Source: Achromobacter insolitus (GTDB taxonomy: Bacteria; Pseudomonadota; Gammaproteobacteria; Burkholderiales; Burkholderiaceae_B). Taken from it: a stretch of DNA of 64,000 nucleotides. How positions within the stretch are numbered: the first letter of the stretch is position 1; every line of letters starts with the position of its first letter. Positions 43,176-51,561 of this stretch are shown piece after piece. Below the pieces are notes generated by a model that was not told where the DNA came from, made no database searches, and was given only the letters and a program-made list of their open reading frames with translations. Both the position numbers and the translations under genes were made by a program. The stretch is from the NCBI RefSeq assembly GCF_002209555.1, contig NZ_NJIF01000006.1:1-64000 (forward strand), given 5' to 3'.

Positions 43176-43577
43176 TCAAGTTCCGCTGAGCAGGTCGCGT
43201 TCGTTCAGGAGCGCGTAGACGATTTCGGGCCGGTTATCGAAGCCGCGGCGGATGGCGGCGGGGATTGCCGTTCGTGTCTTGCGGCACAAGCCGGGCAGAT
43301 CGTCGAGCTGGATCGCGATGCCGCGCGACGTGCGCACCTCGTTATCGCTGGGAATGATGTGAATCACGATCCCCAGCTGCGCGTGGATGCGTCCCTGCAT
43401 GGCGCGCAGGTCCTCCAGGCTGGAAATGTTCTCCAGCCGCGCCACCAGGCGCTTTTCCTCTTCCTTGGTCAGCCGGAGCACCCGGATGTCCGCCGAGGGA
43501 TCGGCAAGCAGCCGGTCACGGTCGCACACGCATGCGCCCGGCGGGCATTCTTGGCGGATGGGAAACGGAAAATTCAT
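43176..43577 (-). CDS. Hypothetical cysteine-containing protein (133 residues)
   Basis: A 133-residue cytoplasmic-looking protein. The N-terminus has a cysteine cluster, IRQECPPGACVCDRDRLLAD, which could bind a metal; the middle is helical (LRLTKEEEKRLVARLENIS, LEDLRAMQGRIHAQLGIVIH) and the end has another cysteine (LPGLCRKTRTAIPAAI). I do not recognise the family. The ATG at 43577 was chosen as the only start before the conserved-looking MNFPFPIRQECPPG. It is convergent with the exported-protein gene (6 bases between stops). Confidence 0.7.
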   Translation of the reverse strand: MNFPFPIRQECPPGACVCDRDRLLADPSADIRVLRLTKEEEKRLVARLENISSLEDLRAMQGRIHAQLGIVIHIIPSDNEVRTSRGIAIQLDDLPGLCRKTRTAIPAAIRRGFDNRPEIVYALLNERDLLSGT

Positions 43578-43723
43578 GGCGGGCGGCGCGCGTCGCTGCA
43601 ATCTTGCGTATCCTGGAATTCTACCCAGGATCTCCTGCCGCCTGCCCGGCGGCAAGTCCTGGTTTCCCCGCAAGCCGCTGCGGCATAATGCCTCACCGAA
43701 TTTACGGCGCGGAGGCTGCCCGC

Positions 43724-44305
43724 ATGAAAGGTTTCCTGTCCATGGCCGCACTGGTCGCCCTGGCCGCGTTGAGCCAGGACGCGGCCGCGCGCGATTACTC
43801 CTATACCGTCCGGCCCGGCCTGTCCGCGGTCGTGACGATTACCGACTTGCCAGGGCAGCGCCTGAGCGCCCGCATCGCCGATGGCCCGGCGCAGGAAATC
43901 GCGAACCTGGGCGGCGACGAGGAGGTCGACCAGTTCCAGGACGTGGACGTGGACCATGACGGCTACCGCGACTTCGTCATCGGCCAGACTGGTGGCGGCA
44001 CGCAAGCGATATCGCGCATATTCCTGTACCGGCCGCAGAATGGGCGCTACCAGGAAGTAACACATCCCGATGCGGCGGCCAGTCCCTGCCACGGCTTCGT
44101 CAACCCGGATTTCGACGCCGCCAAGCCCGTGTTCTCCGTGGCCTGCCGCTACAGCGCCGACACCTACGGCTTCGAGGTATACCGGGTGTGCCCGGACGGC
44201 TCGGCCCAAGCCGTCTCCTGGACCCGGCGCGAGGGCGAATCCGAACAACGCGTCCCGCATCCCGGCTCCAAGGGTGGCAATTGCGGGCAACGACCCGGTC
44301 GCTAG
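43724..44305 (+). CDS. Exported protein with an FG-GAP/VCBS-like calcium loop
   Basis: A 193-residue exported protein with a signal peptide (MKGFLSMAALVALAALSQDA, cut after AAA). The core has the loop VDVDHDGYRDFVIGQTGGGT, the DxDxDGxxD type seen in FG-GAP/VCBS and XAC2610-related proteins, followed by RIFLYRPQNGRYQEV. Two further cysteines lie in the second half (SPCHGFVNPDF and FSVACRY). The ATG at 43724 has GGAGG eight bases upstream. Function unknown; ligand or Ca2+ binding is suggested by the loop. Confidence 0.72.
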   Translation: MKGFLSMAALVALAALSQDAAARDYSYTVRPGLSAVVTITDLPGQRLSARIADGPAQEIANLGGDEEVDQFQDVDVDHDGYRDFVIGQTGGGTQAISRIFLYRPQNGRYQEVTHPDAAASPCHGFVNPDFDAAKPVFSVACRYSADTYGFEVYRVCPDGSAQAVSWTRREGESEQRVPHPGSKGGNCGQRPGR

Positions 44306-44368
44306 CGGCCACGGCCGCTATAGTTGCGCTTCCGCCTTCCAGGCTCTACGTCCGAGGACACCCCTGCC

Positions 44369-45412
44369 GTGCTGATTTTCCACAATCCTGTCCATGAAAA
44401 ACACGCCGGCCGGCAGGAAATGTTCCGCGGCAAGCTCGTTCCCTGCCATGAAACCCCGGCGAGGCTGGAGTTCGTGCTGCAGGCACTGCATCAGCGCGGC
44501 ATCGGAGAGTTGCGCGCGCCGTCGGTGGTGGACCTGGACCTGGTCAAACGCGTGCACACGCCGCGCTATGTGGATTTCCTCGCCCGTGCCTGGCACGATT
44601 GGATCGCGCTGGACCCCGCCAACGCCGCGCTGGATATCCTGCCCTCGATCTGGCCCGTGCGCGGCTTTCGCCACGATATCGAACCCACCAACTTTGCCGC
44701 GCGTGTCGGCCTGTTTTCGTTCGATAGCGGCTGCCCGCTGACCGCCGGCACCTGGGAGGCAGCCACCGCAGGCGCCGCCTGCGCCATCGACGCAGCGCGC
44801 GCCGTATCCGCCGTGGGCGGCCCCCGCGCGGCCATGGCGCTCACGCGCCCGCCCGGCCACCATGCGGGGCCGGATTTCTTCGGCGGCTATTGCTTCCTGA
44901 ACAACGCGGCGCTGGCGGCCCAGGCGTTGCGCGACGCCGGCGCCGAGCGCGTTGCCATCGTGGACGTGGACTACCACCACGGCAACGGCACCCAAAGCAT
45001 CTTTTACGAACGTGCCGACGTGCTGACCGTGTCGGTCCACGGCGATCCGACCACGGAGTATCCCTTCTACCTGGGCTACGCCGACGAACGCGGCGCGGGC
45101 GCGGGCACGGGCTGCAACCTGAATCTGCCGCTGCCCGCAGGCACTGGTTTTGCGGCCTGGACACAGGCGCTCGAGCAAGGCTTGGCCGCCGTCCGCGCCT
45201 TCAAGGCCGATGCCGTCGTGATCGCGCTGGGCGTGGATACGTATGAAGGCGATCCCATTTCCAAGTTCCGGCTCAAGAGCGCCGACTACCTGCGGGTGGG
45301 CAGCCTGCTGGCCAGCCTCGGCCTGCCTGCCGTCTTCACGATGGAGGGCGGCTATGCCGTGGCGGACGTCGGTATCAATGTAGCCAACGTGCTGGAGGGC
45401 TACGCCGCCTGA
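44369..45412 (+). CDS. Histone-deacetylase-family amidohydrolase (acetylpolyamine amidohydrolase-like)
   Basis: A 347-residue zinc hydrolase of the HDAC superfamily. Zinc and catalytic motifs are intact: TRPPGHHAGPDFFGGYCFLN, IVDVDYHHGNGTQSIFYERA and ALGVDTYEGDPISKF. Bacterial members deacetylate polyamines or other small acetylated amines; the entry MFRGKLVPCHETPARLEFVL resembles the acetylpolyamine branch. The GTG at 44369 with GAGGA upstream was preferred to an upstream frame. Its 3' end overlaps a convergent LysR gene by 13 bases. Confidence 0.9.
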   Translation: MLIFHNPVHEKHAGRQEMFRGKLVPCHETPARLEFVLQALHQRGIGELRAPSVVDLDLVKRVHTPRYVDFLARAWHDWIALDPANAALDILPSIWPVRGFRHDIEPTNFAARVGLFSFDSGCPLTAGTWEAATAGAACAIDAARAVSAVGGPRAAMALTRPPGHHAGPDFFGGYCFLNNAALAAQALRDAGAERVAIVDVDYHHGNGTQSIFYERADVLTVSVHGDPTTEYPFYLGYADERGAGAGTGCNLNLPLPAGTGFAAWTQALEQGLAAVRAFKADAVVIALGVDTYEGDPISKFRLKSADYLRVGSLLASLGLPAVFTMEGGYAVADVGINVANVLEGYAA

Positions 45413-46299
45413 GCGCTTGCGCACATCCGTTGCCACATTGCTTCCACCGCGGGACGCGAATCGGCCCGATCCTTGAACGCCAGGATCGATACCTCGATGT
45501 CCCACAACCGGCTGGCCAGCGGTGCAAGATCCGCCGACGCCAGCCGCTCCAGCGCGCTATCCGCCAACCAGGCAACGCCTAGCTCCTGGGCGGCCATGTC
45601 GCCCAGCACGTCCGACATTTCGGCCTCGAACACGCGCACGCCGTGCAACGGCGCCGCGGCGCCTTCGATGGCGGCGTCGATCAACCGCCCGAAGTAGACA
45701 TTGGCCGAGTACATCAGCAAAGGCACGGGGTGGGCTGCCGTGCCGGGCAGGTCCAGGCCCGTGCGCTCAATCAGGGCGCGAGCGGCGTAGGGCCGTATCA
45801 GTTCGCGGCCCAGGGTCACGCAGTCATAGCGCGCGGGATCCAGCGGCAGAGGCTGGGCGACCTGGTGGAAACAGACCAGGAAGTCCGCCGCGCCCGAGGT
45901 AAAGGCCGACACGGTATCGTGCACATTACCCGTCTGCAGGCTGCAACTGAGCAGCTTGCCTTCGCTCCATGCCTTCCACCACTTGGGCAGATGTGCGGTT
46001 GCCAGCGCGTACGAAGTCGCCAGGCGCAGCTGGTTCTGGGCCGGCACCCCCGCAATGCCCGCCCGCGCTTCCGCCAGCTGGTTGATCAACTCTATCGCCG
46101 CGCCGCGAAAGCGCTCGCCCGCTTCGGTGAGCTGGGTCGGGAATGCCGTGCGGTCGATCAGTCGCGCCCCCGCCCAGTTCTCCAGGCTCTGGATGCGGCG
46201 GCTGAACGCGGCCTGCGACAGATTGCGCGCCTCGGCGGCGCGCGTGAAATTGCGCACCTCCGACAGCGTGATGAAGTCCTGCAACCACCGGGTATCCAT
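45400..46299 (-). CDS. LysR family regulator, HypT-like
   Basis: A 299-residue LysR regulator. The DNA-binding region (MDTRWLQDFITLSEVRNFTR, LSQAAFSRRIQSLENWAGAR, LIDRTAFPTQLTEAGERFRG) is very like HypT/YjiE, the hypochlorite-responsive regulator of enteric bacteria; whether the redox methionines are kept cannot be judged by eye. AGGAG precedes the ATG. It diverges from the dialkylglycine-decarboxylase-like gene with about 150 bases between, so it may regulate that gene and the downstream binding protein. Confidence 0.87.
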   Translation of the reverse strand: MDTRWLQDFITLSEVRNFTRAAEARNLSQAAFSRRIQSLENWAGARLIDRTAFPTQLTEAGERFRGAAIELINQLAEARAGIAGVPAQNQLRLATSYALATAHLPKWWKAWSEGKLLSCSLQTGNVHDTVSAFTSGAADFLVCFHQVAQPLPLDPARYDCVTLGRELIRPYAARALIERTGLDLPGTAAHPVPLLMYSANVYFGRLIDAAIEGAAAPLHGVRVFEAEMSDVLGDMAAQELGVAWLADSALERLASADLAPLASRLWDIEVSILAFKDRADSRPAVEAMWQRMCASAQAA

Positions 46300-46448
46300 A
46301 GTGCTCCTTGCATCATGCGTAATCCGCATCGGCCATGCGCGCGGCGCATCGGCGCGCATGCTTAGTTCGCATTGGACGATGCCCGCGCCCTGCCCGACAC
46401 TGCGGCCATCGGTTCCGCATTGGAGCCCACACGCCACGGAGTGTAAAC

Positions 46449-47777
46449 ATGGATGAAACCCTGCGCGCCGCCGCCCGCGAATACCTCGTACGCTACGGCG
46501 GCGATACCTTCCCCAACCTGTTCACGTCCGCCCGCGGCGCCATCGTGCGCGACGATACCGGGCGCGAGATCCTGGATTTCACCTCGGGCCAAATGTGCGC
46601 CACCATCGGCCACAACCATCCCGCCATCGTCGAAGCCGTGCACAAGGCGGGCGAAACCGCCTTCCACTTCTTCAGCGGCATGATCCCCGAAGCCGTGGCC
46701 CAGCTGGCGGCCACCGTGGCGCGCGACTGGATGCCCGCCGGCCTGAGCAAGTCCATCTTCGTCAACACCGGTTCGGAAAGCAACGAGATCGCCCTGCGCA
46801 TGGCCAAGATGCACAAGAGCGGCTTCGAGATCCTGGCCATTGGCGGATCCTGGCACGGCGTGACCAGCGGCGCGGGCTCGGTATCCTACGCAAGCGACCG
46901 CAAGGGTTATGGCGTACCGCCGGCCGGCGTGTACGTCATGCCGGAGCCCAACGCCTACCGCCCCTATATCGCCGGCATGGACGCCGAGCAATCGGCGCTG
47001 GCCTGCCTGGAGATCGGCCTGAAGATGTTCGACATGGCTTCCGCCGGCAGGCCGGCCGCCATCATCGTCGAACCCGTCATCAGCGCGGGCGGCGTGCTGG
47101 TGCCACCCAAGTCCTATATGCAGGCGCTGCGGCAGGCGGCCGATGCACGCGGCATGCTGCTGATCTTCGACGAAGCGCAGACCGCCTTCGGCCGCATCGG
47201 CTACCGCAGCGGCGCGGAGTACTTCGGCGTCACCCCCGACATCATGAGCGTGTCCAAGACACTAGGCGGCGGCCTGCCGCTGGCCGCCGCCGTGACCACG
47301 CCCGCCATTGAACAGGACGTGCACGAGAAGGGCTTCACCTTCTATACCAGCCATGTCTCCGATCCGCTGCCGGCCACCGTGGGCCTGGCCGTGCTGGACA
47401 CGATCCAGCGCGAAGGGCTGATCGAGCGCGCGCGCACGCAGGGCGACTACCTGCGCCGCGGCCTGCTGGAACTGCAGCAGCGCCACGAAGCCATCGGCGA
47501 CGTGCGCGGCCTGGGACTGCTGCTGGGCGTGGAGCTGGTGCGGGACCGCAATACCCGCGAGCCCTATCACCAGCTCGGCGCCCTGACCACGCAGCGCTGC
47601 TTCGAACTCGGCCTGTCCATGAACATCCGACGCCGTCCCGAACGCGGCTCGGTGTGGCGGATCGCGCCGCCGTTAACAGTGAGCAATGCAGAGATCGACC
47701 GCGCCATCGCCATCCTGGACCAGGCCCTGACCGAGAGCCTGGACAAGATCGCCAGGCCGGCGGCAAGCCACGCCTGA
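46449..47777 (+). CDS. Class III PLP enzyme, 2,2-dialkylglycine decarboxylase-like
   Basis: A 442-residue PLP enzyme of the class III aminotransferase fold. Close matches in wording to dialkylglycine decarboxylase are REYLVRYGGDTFPNLF, LDFTSGQMCATIGHNHPAIV, SHVSDPLPATVGLAVLD and IAPPLTVSNAEIDRAI. The PLP lysine is in SVSKTLGGGLPLAAAV, and IFDEAQTAFGRIG gives the cofactor Asp. The enzyme would decarboxylate 2-aminoisobutyrate with transfer to pyruvate; a plain aminotransferase role is the alternative. It is followed by an amino-acid binding protein and is divergent from a LysR gene, giving a small utilisation module. Confidence 0.85.
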   Translation: MDETLRAAAREYLVRYGGDTFPNLFTSARGAIVRDDTGREILDFTSGQMCATIGHNHPAIVEAVHKAGETAFHFFSGMIPEAVAQLAATVARDWMPAGLSKSIFVNTGSESNEIALRMAKMHKSGFEILAIGGSWHGVTSGAGSVSYASDRKGYGVPPAGVYVMPEPNAYRPYIAGMDAEQSALACLEIGLKMFDMASAGRPAAIIVEPVISAGGVLVPPKSYMQALRQAADARGMLLIFDEAQTAFGRIGYRSGAEYFGVTPDIMSVSKTLGGGLPLAAAVTTPAIEQDVHEKGFTFYTSHVSDPLPATVGLAVLDTIQREGLIERARTQGDYLRRGLLELQQRHEAIGDVRGLGLLLGVELVRDRNTREPYHQLGALTTQRCFELGLSMNIRRRPERGSVWRIAPPLTVSNAEIDRAIAILDQALTESLDKIARPAASHA

Positions 47778-47829
47778 AGGCACCCTTCCGCAACGCATCC
47801 GGCGCCGGCCCGCCCGGCAGGAGAACGAC

Positions 47830-48846
47830 ATGCACCGACGCACATTCGCCATCTGCGCCCTGGCGCTGGCCGCCGTATCCAGCCAGGCGCTTGCCGGCCC
47901 CACGCTCGACACCGTCCGCAAGCGCGGCTACCTGCAATGCGGCGTGTCGACCGGCATACAGGGATTTTCGGCGCCCGACAGCAAAGGAACCTGGCACGGA
48001 CTGGACGTGGATATGTGCCGCGCCATCGCGGCGACGATCTTCAATGATGCGACGAAGTACCGCCTGACGCCGCTCACGACGCAGGCCCGCTTCACCGCGC
48101 TGCAATCCGGCGAGGTCGACGTACTCACACGCAACGTCACGCCCACGATGGCCCGCGACACCACGCTCGGCCTGCTGAGCGTGGCGGTCAACTACTACGA
48201 CAGCCAGGGGGTCATGGTATCCAGCAAGCTTGGGGTCAAGGCGCTGCGCGAACTGGACGGCGCCACCATCTGCGTGCAACCGGGGACCGTGACCGAACTC
48301 GATCTCGCGGACTGGTTCCGGTCTCAGTCGCTGCGCTTCAAGCCCGTGGTCATCGAAAAATACGATGAGATCGTGCGCGCCTTCTCGGCGGGACGCTGCG
48401 ACGCCTTCACTTCGGACAAGTCGCAACTGGCGGCGTCGCGCATGACGCTGGAAAATCCCGACACCTACGTGATCCTGGACGAGAACATCTCCAAAAGCCC
48501 GCTCGGCCCCATGGTGCGCCAGGGCGACGACAACTGGGTCAACATCGTGCGCTGGTCACTCAACGCAATGCTGGAAGCCGAGGAATTCGGCATCACCTCA
48601 TCGAACGTCGACGCGCAGCTCAAAGCCAACAGCCCCAACGTGCAGCGCATCCTGGGCGTTACCCCCGGCATGGGGCGCAACATGGGCGTGGACGACAAGT
48701 GGGCGTACCACATCGTCAAGCAGGTGGGGAACTATGGCGAAAGCTATGAGCGCAACCTGGGCATGAGCAGCCCGATGAAGCTGCCACGGGCGCTGAACGC
48801 GCAATGGCGCGATGGCGGATTGATGTACGGCTGGCCGGTGCGCTAG
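47830..48846 (+). CDS. Periplasmic amino-acid-binding protein (AapJ/BztA-type)
   Basis: A 338-residue ABC-type solute-binding protein of family 3. The signal peptide ends ASSQALAGP near residue 23. Motifs: RKRGYLQCGVSTGIQGFSAP, GLDVDMCRAIAATIFND, LTRNVTPTMARDTTLGLLSV and the hinge ISKSPLGPMVRQGDDNW. This is the general L-amino-acid (AapJ/BztA) group, but no permease or ATPase gene is present in the window, so it is an orphan here. It follows the decarboxylase-like gene by 52 bases and ends in a strong terminator. Confidence 0.9.
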   Translation: MHRRTFAICALALAAVSSQALAGPTLDTVRKRGYLQCGVSTGIQGFSAPDSKGTWHGLDVDMCRAIAATIFNDATKYRLTPLTTQARFTALQSGEVDVLTRNVTPTMARDTTLGLLSVAVNYYDSQGVMVSSKLGVKALRELDGATICVQPGTVTELDLADWFRSQSLRFKPVVIEKYDEIVRAFSAGRCDAFTSDKSQLAASRMTLENPDTYVILDENISKSPLGPMVRQGDDNWVNIVRWSLNAMLEAEEFGITSSNVDAQLKANSPNVQRILGVTPGMGRNMGVDDKWAYHIVKQVGNYGESYERNLGMSSPMKLPRALNAQWRDGGLMYGWPVR

Positions 48847-48865
48847 CCGGCGCTTCGGGAGACCC

Positions 48866-48903
48866 GGCCGCGCCCGCGGAAGATCCGCGGGCGCGGCCTT
48901 TTT
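48866..48903 (+). terminator. Rho-independent terminator after the amino-acid-binding protein
   Basis: A perfect 15-base stem (48866-48880 with 48884-48898) with a three-base loop, followed by five T at 48899-48903. The T-run runs into the stop codon of the convergent MFS gene. Confidence 0.88.
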
Positions 48904-50225
48904 CAATCCCGCGTTTCGAGAACCTTGTTGACGCGCAATGCCACCAAGGTGCATGCCGCGCCCGACAGCAGGTAGATGCTGACCGCCACCAGTCCAAAGC
49001 GCGCAGACAGGCCCAAGGCGACCAGCGGCGCGAACGCCGCGCCGATCAGCCACGCCATGTCGGAGGTCAAGGCCGCGCCCGTGTAGCGAAAACGGCGCGT
49101 GAAATTCGCGGTGACGGTGCCCGAGGCCTGGCCATAAGACAGCCCCAGCAGCACGAAGCCCACCAGGATGAAAGCATCCTGCGCCTTGGGCCCGCCGCCC
49201 AGCAGCCACGGCGTGAACAGCGCAAACACGGCGATCAACGCGGCCAGCAGGCCCAGCGTGGTGCGCCGGCCGATGCGATCGGCCAGCCAGCCCGATGCAA
49301 TGGTGCCCAGGATGCCCAGCACGGCGCCTATGATCTGCACGACCAGCACGTCCTGGATCTGCTGGGTCGCGCTTACTGCAATCCAGGACAGCGGGAATAC
49401 CGTGACCAGATGGAACAAGGCATAACTGGCCAGCGCCGCAAACGCGCCGATGAACAGGTTGTAGCCTTGCTCGCGCACCATCTGCGTGGTGCTGATGGGT
49501 TCGAGTTCGCCCTCTTCCAGCAATTGCGTGTATTCCTCGGTCACCACCAACCGCAGCCGCGCAAACAAGGCCACCACGTTGATCGCGAATGCCACGAAGA
49601 AGGGATAGCGCCAGCCCCACTCCAGGAAGTCGGCTTCGGTCAGCGTGACATGCAGGAAGAGGAACAGCGCGCTGGCCACCATGAAGCCCACCGGCGCGCC
49701 CAGCTGGCCCAGCATCGCATACCAGCCCCGGCGATTGGGCGGCGCATTCAAGGCCAGTAGCGAAGGCAGGCCGTCCCAGGACCCGCCCAAGGCCAGTCCC
49801 TGCAGGCACCGAAACACCGCCAGCAGCGTGATCGCGTGCGCCCCGATGACGTTGTAGCCGGGCAGGAAAGCCATGCCCACCGTGGCCGTTCCCAGCAGGA
49901 ACAAGGCAATGGTGAGCTTGGTCGCTCGCCCCCAGCGCCGCTGCGCAGCCATCGACAGCGCCGTGCCGATGGGCCGCATGATGAACGCGAACGAGAAGAT
50001 GACGAAGGACCAGAGCGTGCCTTCCAGCCGCGGTTCGAAGGGGAAGAAGACCTGCGGAAACACGAGCACGCAGGCAATGCCGAACACGAAGAAATCAAAG
50101 TACTCGGAGGCCCGTCCAACCACCACGCCCACCGCGATTTCCCCTGGCGCCACCTTGGCGTGGCTGCCGTCGCCGGCCGCGGGGAATGATGGAGCATGAC
50201 CGGGATATTGCGTGGTGGTCGCCAT
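48903..50225 (-). CDS. MFS transporter, metabolite:proton symporter (MHS) type
   Basis: A 440-residue MFS permease with twelve helices. The opening GRASEYFDFFVFGIACVLVF, FAFIMRPIGTALSMAAQRRW and LAVFRCLQGLALGGSWDGLP are typical of the metabolite:H+ symporter group (citrate, proline, shikimate and similar). The ATG at 50225 was chosen over an upstream open extension that lacks membrane character. It lies convergent to the amino-acid-binding protein gene. The substrate is unknown. Confidence 0.88.
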   Translation of the reverse strand: MATTTQYPGHAPSFPAAGDGSHAKVAPGEIAVGVVVGRASEYFDFFVFGIACVLVFPQVFFPFEPRLEGTLWSFVIFSFAFIMRPIGTALSMAAQRRWGRATKLTIALFLLGTATVGMAFLPGYNVIGAHAITLLAVFRCLQGLALGGSWDGLPSLLALNAPPNRRGWYAMLGQLGAPVGFMVASALFLFLHVTLTEADFLEWGWRYPFFVAFAINVVALFARLRLVVTEEYTQLLEEGELEPISTTQMVREQGYNLFIGAFAALASYALFHLVTVFPLSWIAVSATQQIQDVLVVQIIGAVLGILGTIASGWLADRIGRRTTLGLLAALIAVFALFTPWLLGGGPKAQDAFILVGFVLLGLSYGQASGTVTANFTRRFRYTGAALTSDMAWLIGAAFAPLVALGLSARFGLVAVSIYLLSGAACTLVALRVNKVLETRD

Positions 50226-50447
50226 GTGAATGCTCGCTGAAAGGAGGTTCGGAACAGCCTGGCCTACGATCCTGAAACACACCTGCGCGCCCGGAGCCCA
50301 TATCGCGCAGAGCCGCCCCGTTATTGGTATGCAGCCCTGGTCCGCGCGCCTTGCCCTGCACATTTTTGTTCTTTTTACCCTAGATTTTTCGCGGCTTCCA
50401 GCGTAGTGTTGCGTTTACTTCCCACGGTTACGTTTCGGGGTATGGTC

Positions 50448-51488
50448 ATGCCGTCCTTCCCAAGGTTCCGCGGATTGATCATGGTTGCCGCTCTGCCATT
50501 GCTCGCCGGATGCAATGCGGTCCTGCTCTCGCCATCAGGCGACGTCGCGTTGCAGCAGCGGAATCTGATCATCATTTCAACCGGCTTGATGCTGCTGATC
50601 ATCGTGCCGGTGATCTTCCTGACCTTCCTGTTCGCGTGGCGTTACCGGGCCAGCAACAAGGATGCGCACTACGACCCTGAATGGAACCACTCCACGGTGC
50701 TGGAGCTCCTGATCTGGGCGGCGCCGCTGCTGATCATCATTGCGCTGGGCGCGCTCACATGGGTCAGCACGCACCAGCTGGATCCCTACCGCCCGCTTGC
50801 ACGCCTGTCCGAGGGCCGCGAAGTGCCGCCCGACACCAAACCGCTGGTGGTGGAAGTGGTGGCGCTGGACTGGAAGTGGCTGTTCATCTATCCCGAGCAA
50901 GGCATTGCGGCGGTGAACGAAATGGCGGCCCCCGTGGACCGCCCGATCCAGTTCAGGATCACGTCGTCCACGGTCATGAATTCCTTCTTCGTGCCCGCGC
51001 TGGCGGGCCAGATCTACGCCATGCCTGGCATGCAGACCACGCTGCACGCAGTGATCAACCATCCCGGCGAATACGAAGGCCTGTCCGCCAACTACAGCGG
51101 CTCGGGCTTTTCAGGCATGCGCTTCAAGTTCCACGGCGTGGACCAGCAGGGCTTCGACAAATGGGTGGCCAACGCGCGCGCGTCCAAGGCCGCGCTCGAC
51201 CGCGAGTCCTATCTGAAGCTGGAACAGCCCAGCGAACGCAACCCGGTGCAGCTCTATGCCTCCAGCGCGCCCGGCCTGTTCGAGGCGATCGTCAACCGCT
51301 GTGTCGAGCCCAACCGCATGTGCATGCGCGACGCAATGGCCATCGATGCGCAAGGCGGCATGGGCATACCCGGCGCGCTCAATGTCACGACGCTGGACGC
51401 GGAAACGCGGGAGCGCCTGGGACTGACGGGCGCCCCGCGCAAGTATGTGGGCGCGATGTGCACTGCCACCGAAGGACTGGTCCTGTAG
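50448..51488 (+). CDS. cyoA: Cytochrome o ubiquinol oxidase subunit II
   Basis: A 346-residue lipoprotein subunit of the bo3-type quinol oxidase in the inner membrane. The lipobox LLAGC lies at residue 21, two helices follow (LIIISTGLMLLIIVPVIFLT and VLELLIWAAPLLIIIALGAL), then the periplasmic cupredoxin domain (VVALDWKWLFIYPEQGIAAV, FFVPALAGQIYAMPGMQTTL, YSGSGFSGMRFKFH). It has no CuA ligands, as expected for a quinol oxidase. The ATG at 50448 has GGGG seven bases before it; other starts are possible. It is the first gene of cyoABCD. Confidence 0.93.
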   Translation: MPSFPRFRGLIMVAALPLLAGCNAVLLSPSGDVALQQRNLIIISTGLMLLIIVPVIFLTFLFAWRYRASNKDAHYDPEWNHSTVLELLIWAAPLLIIIALGALTWVSTHQLDPYRPLARLSEGREVPPDTKPLVVEVVALDWKWLFIYPEQGIAAVNEMAAPVDRPIQFRITSSTVMNSFFVPALAGQIYAMPGMQTTLHAVINHPGEYEGLSANYSGSGFSGMRFKFHGVDQQGFDKWVANARASKAALDRESYLKLEQPSERNPVQLYASSAPGLFEAIVNRCVEPNRMCMRDAMAIDAQGGMGIPGALNVTTLDAETRERLGLTGAPRKYVGAMCTATEGLVL

Positions 51489-51561
51489 CGGATCGCCGGC
51501 GACCGGCGATCCGGATGATGCAAGGGCTTCGTGAAATTGTGGTCTTTTTGCTGGAATCGAA

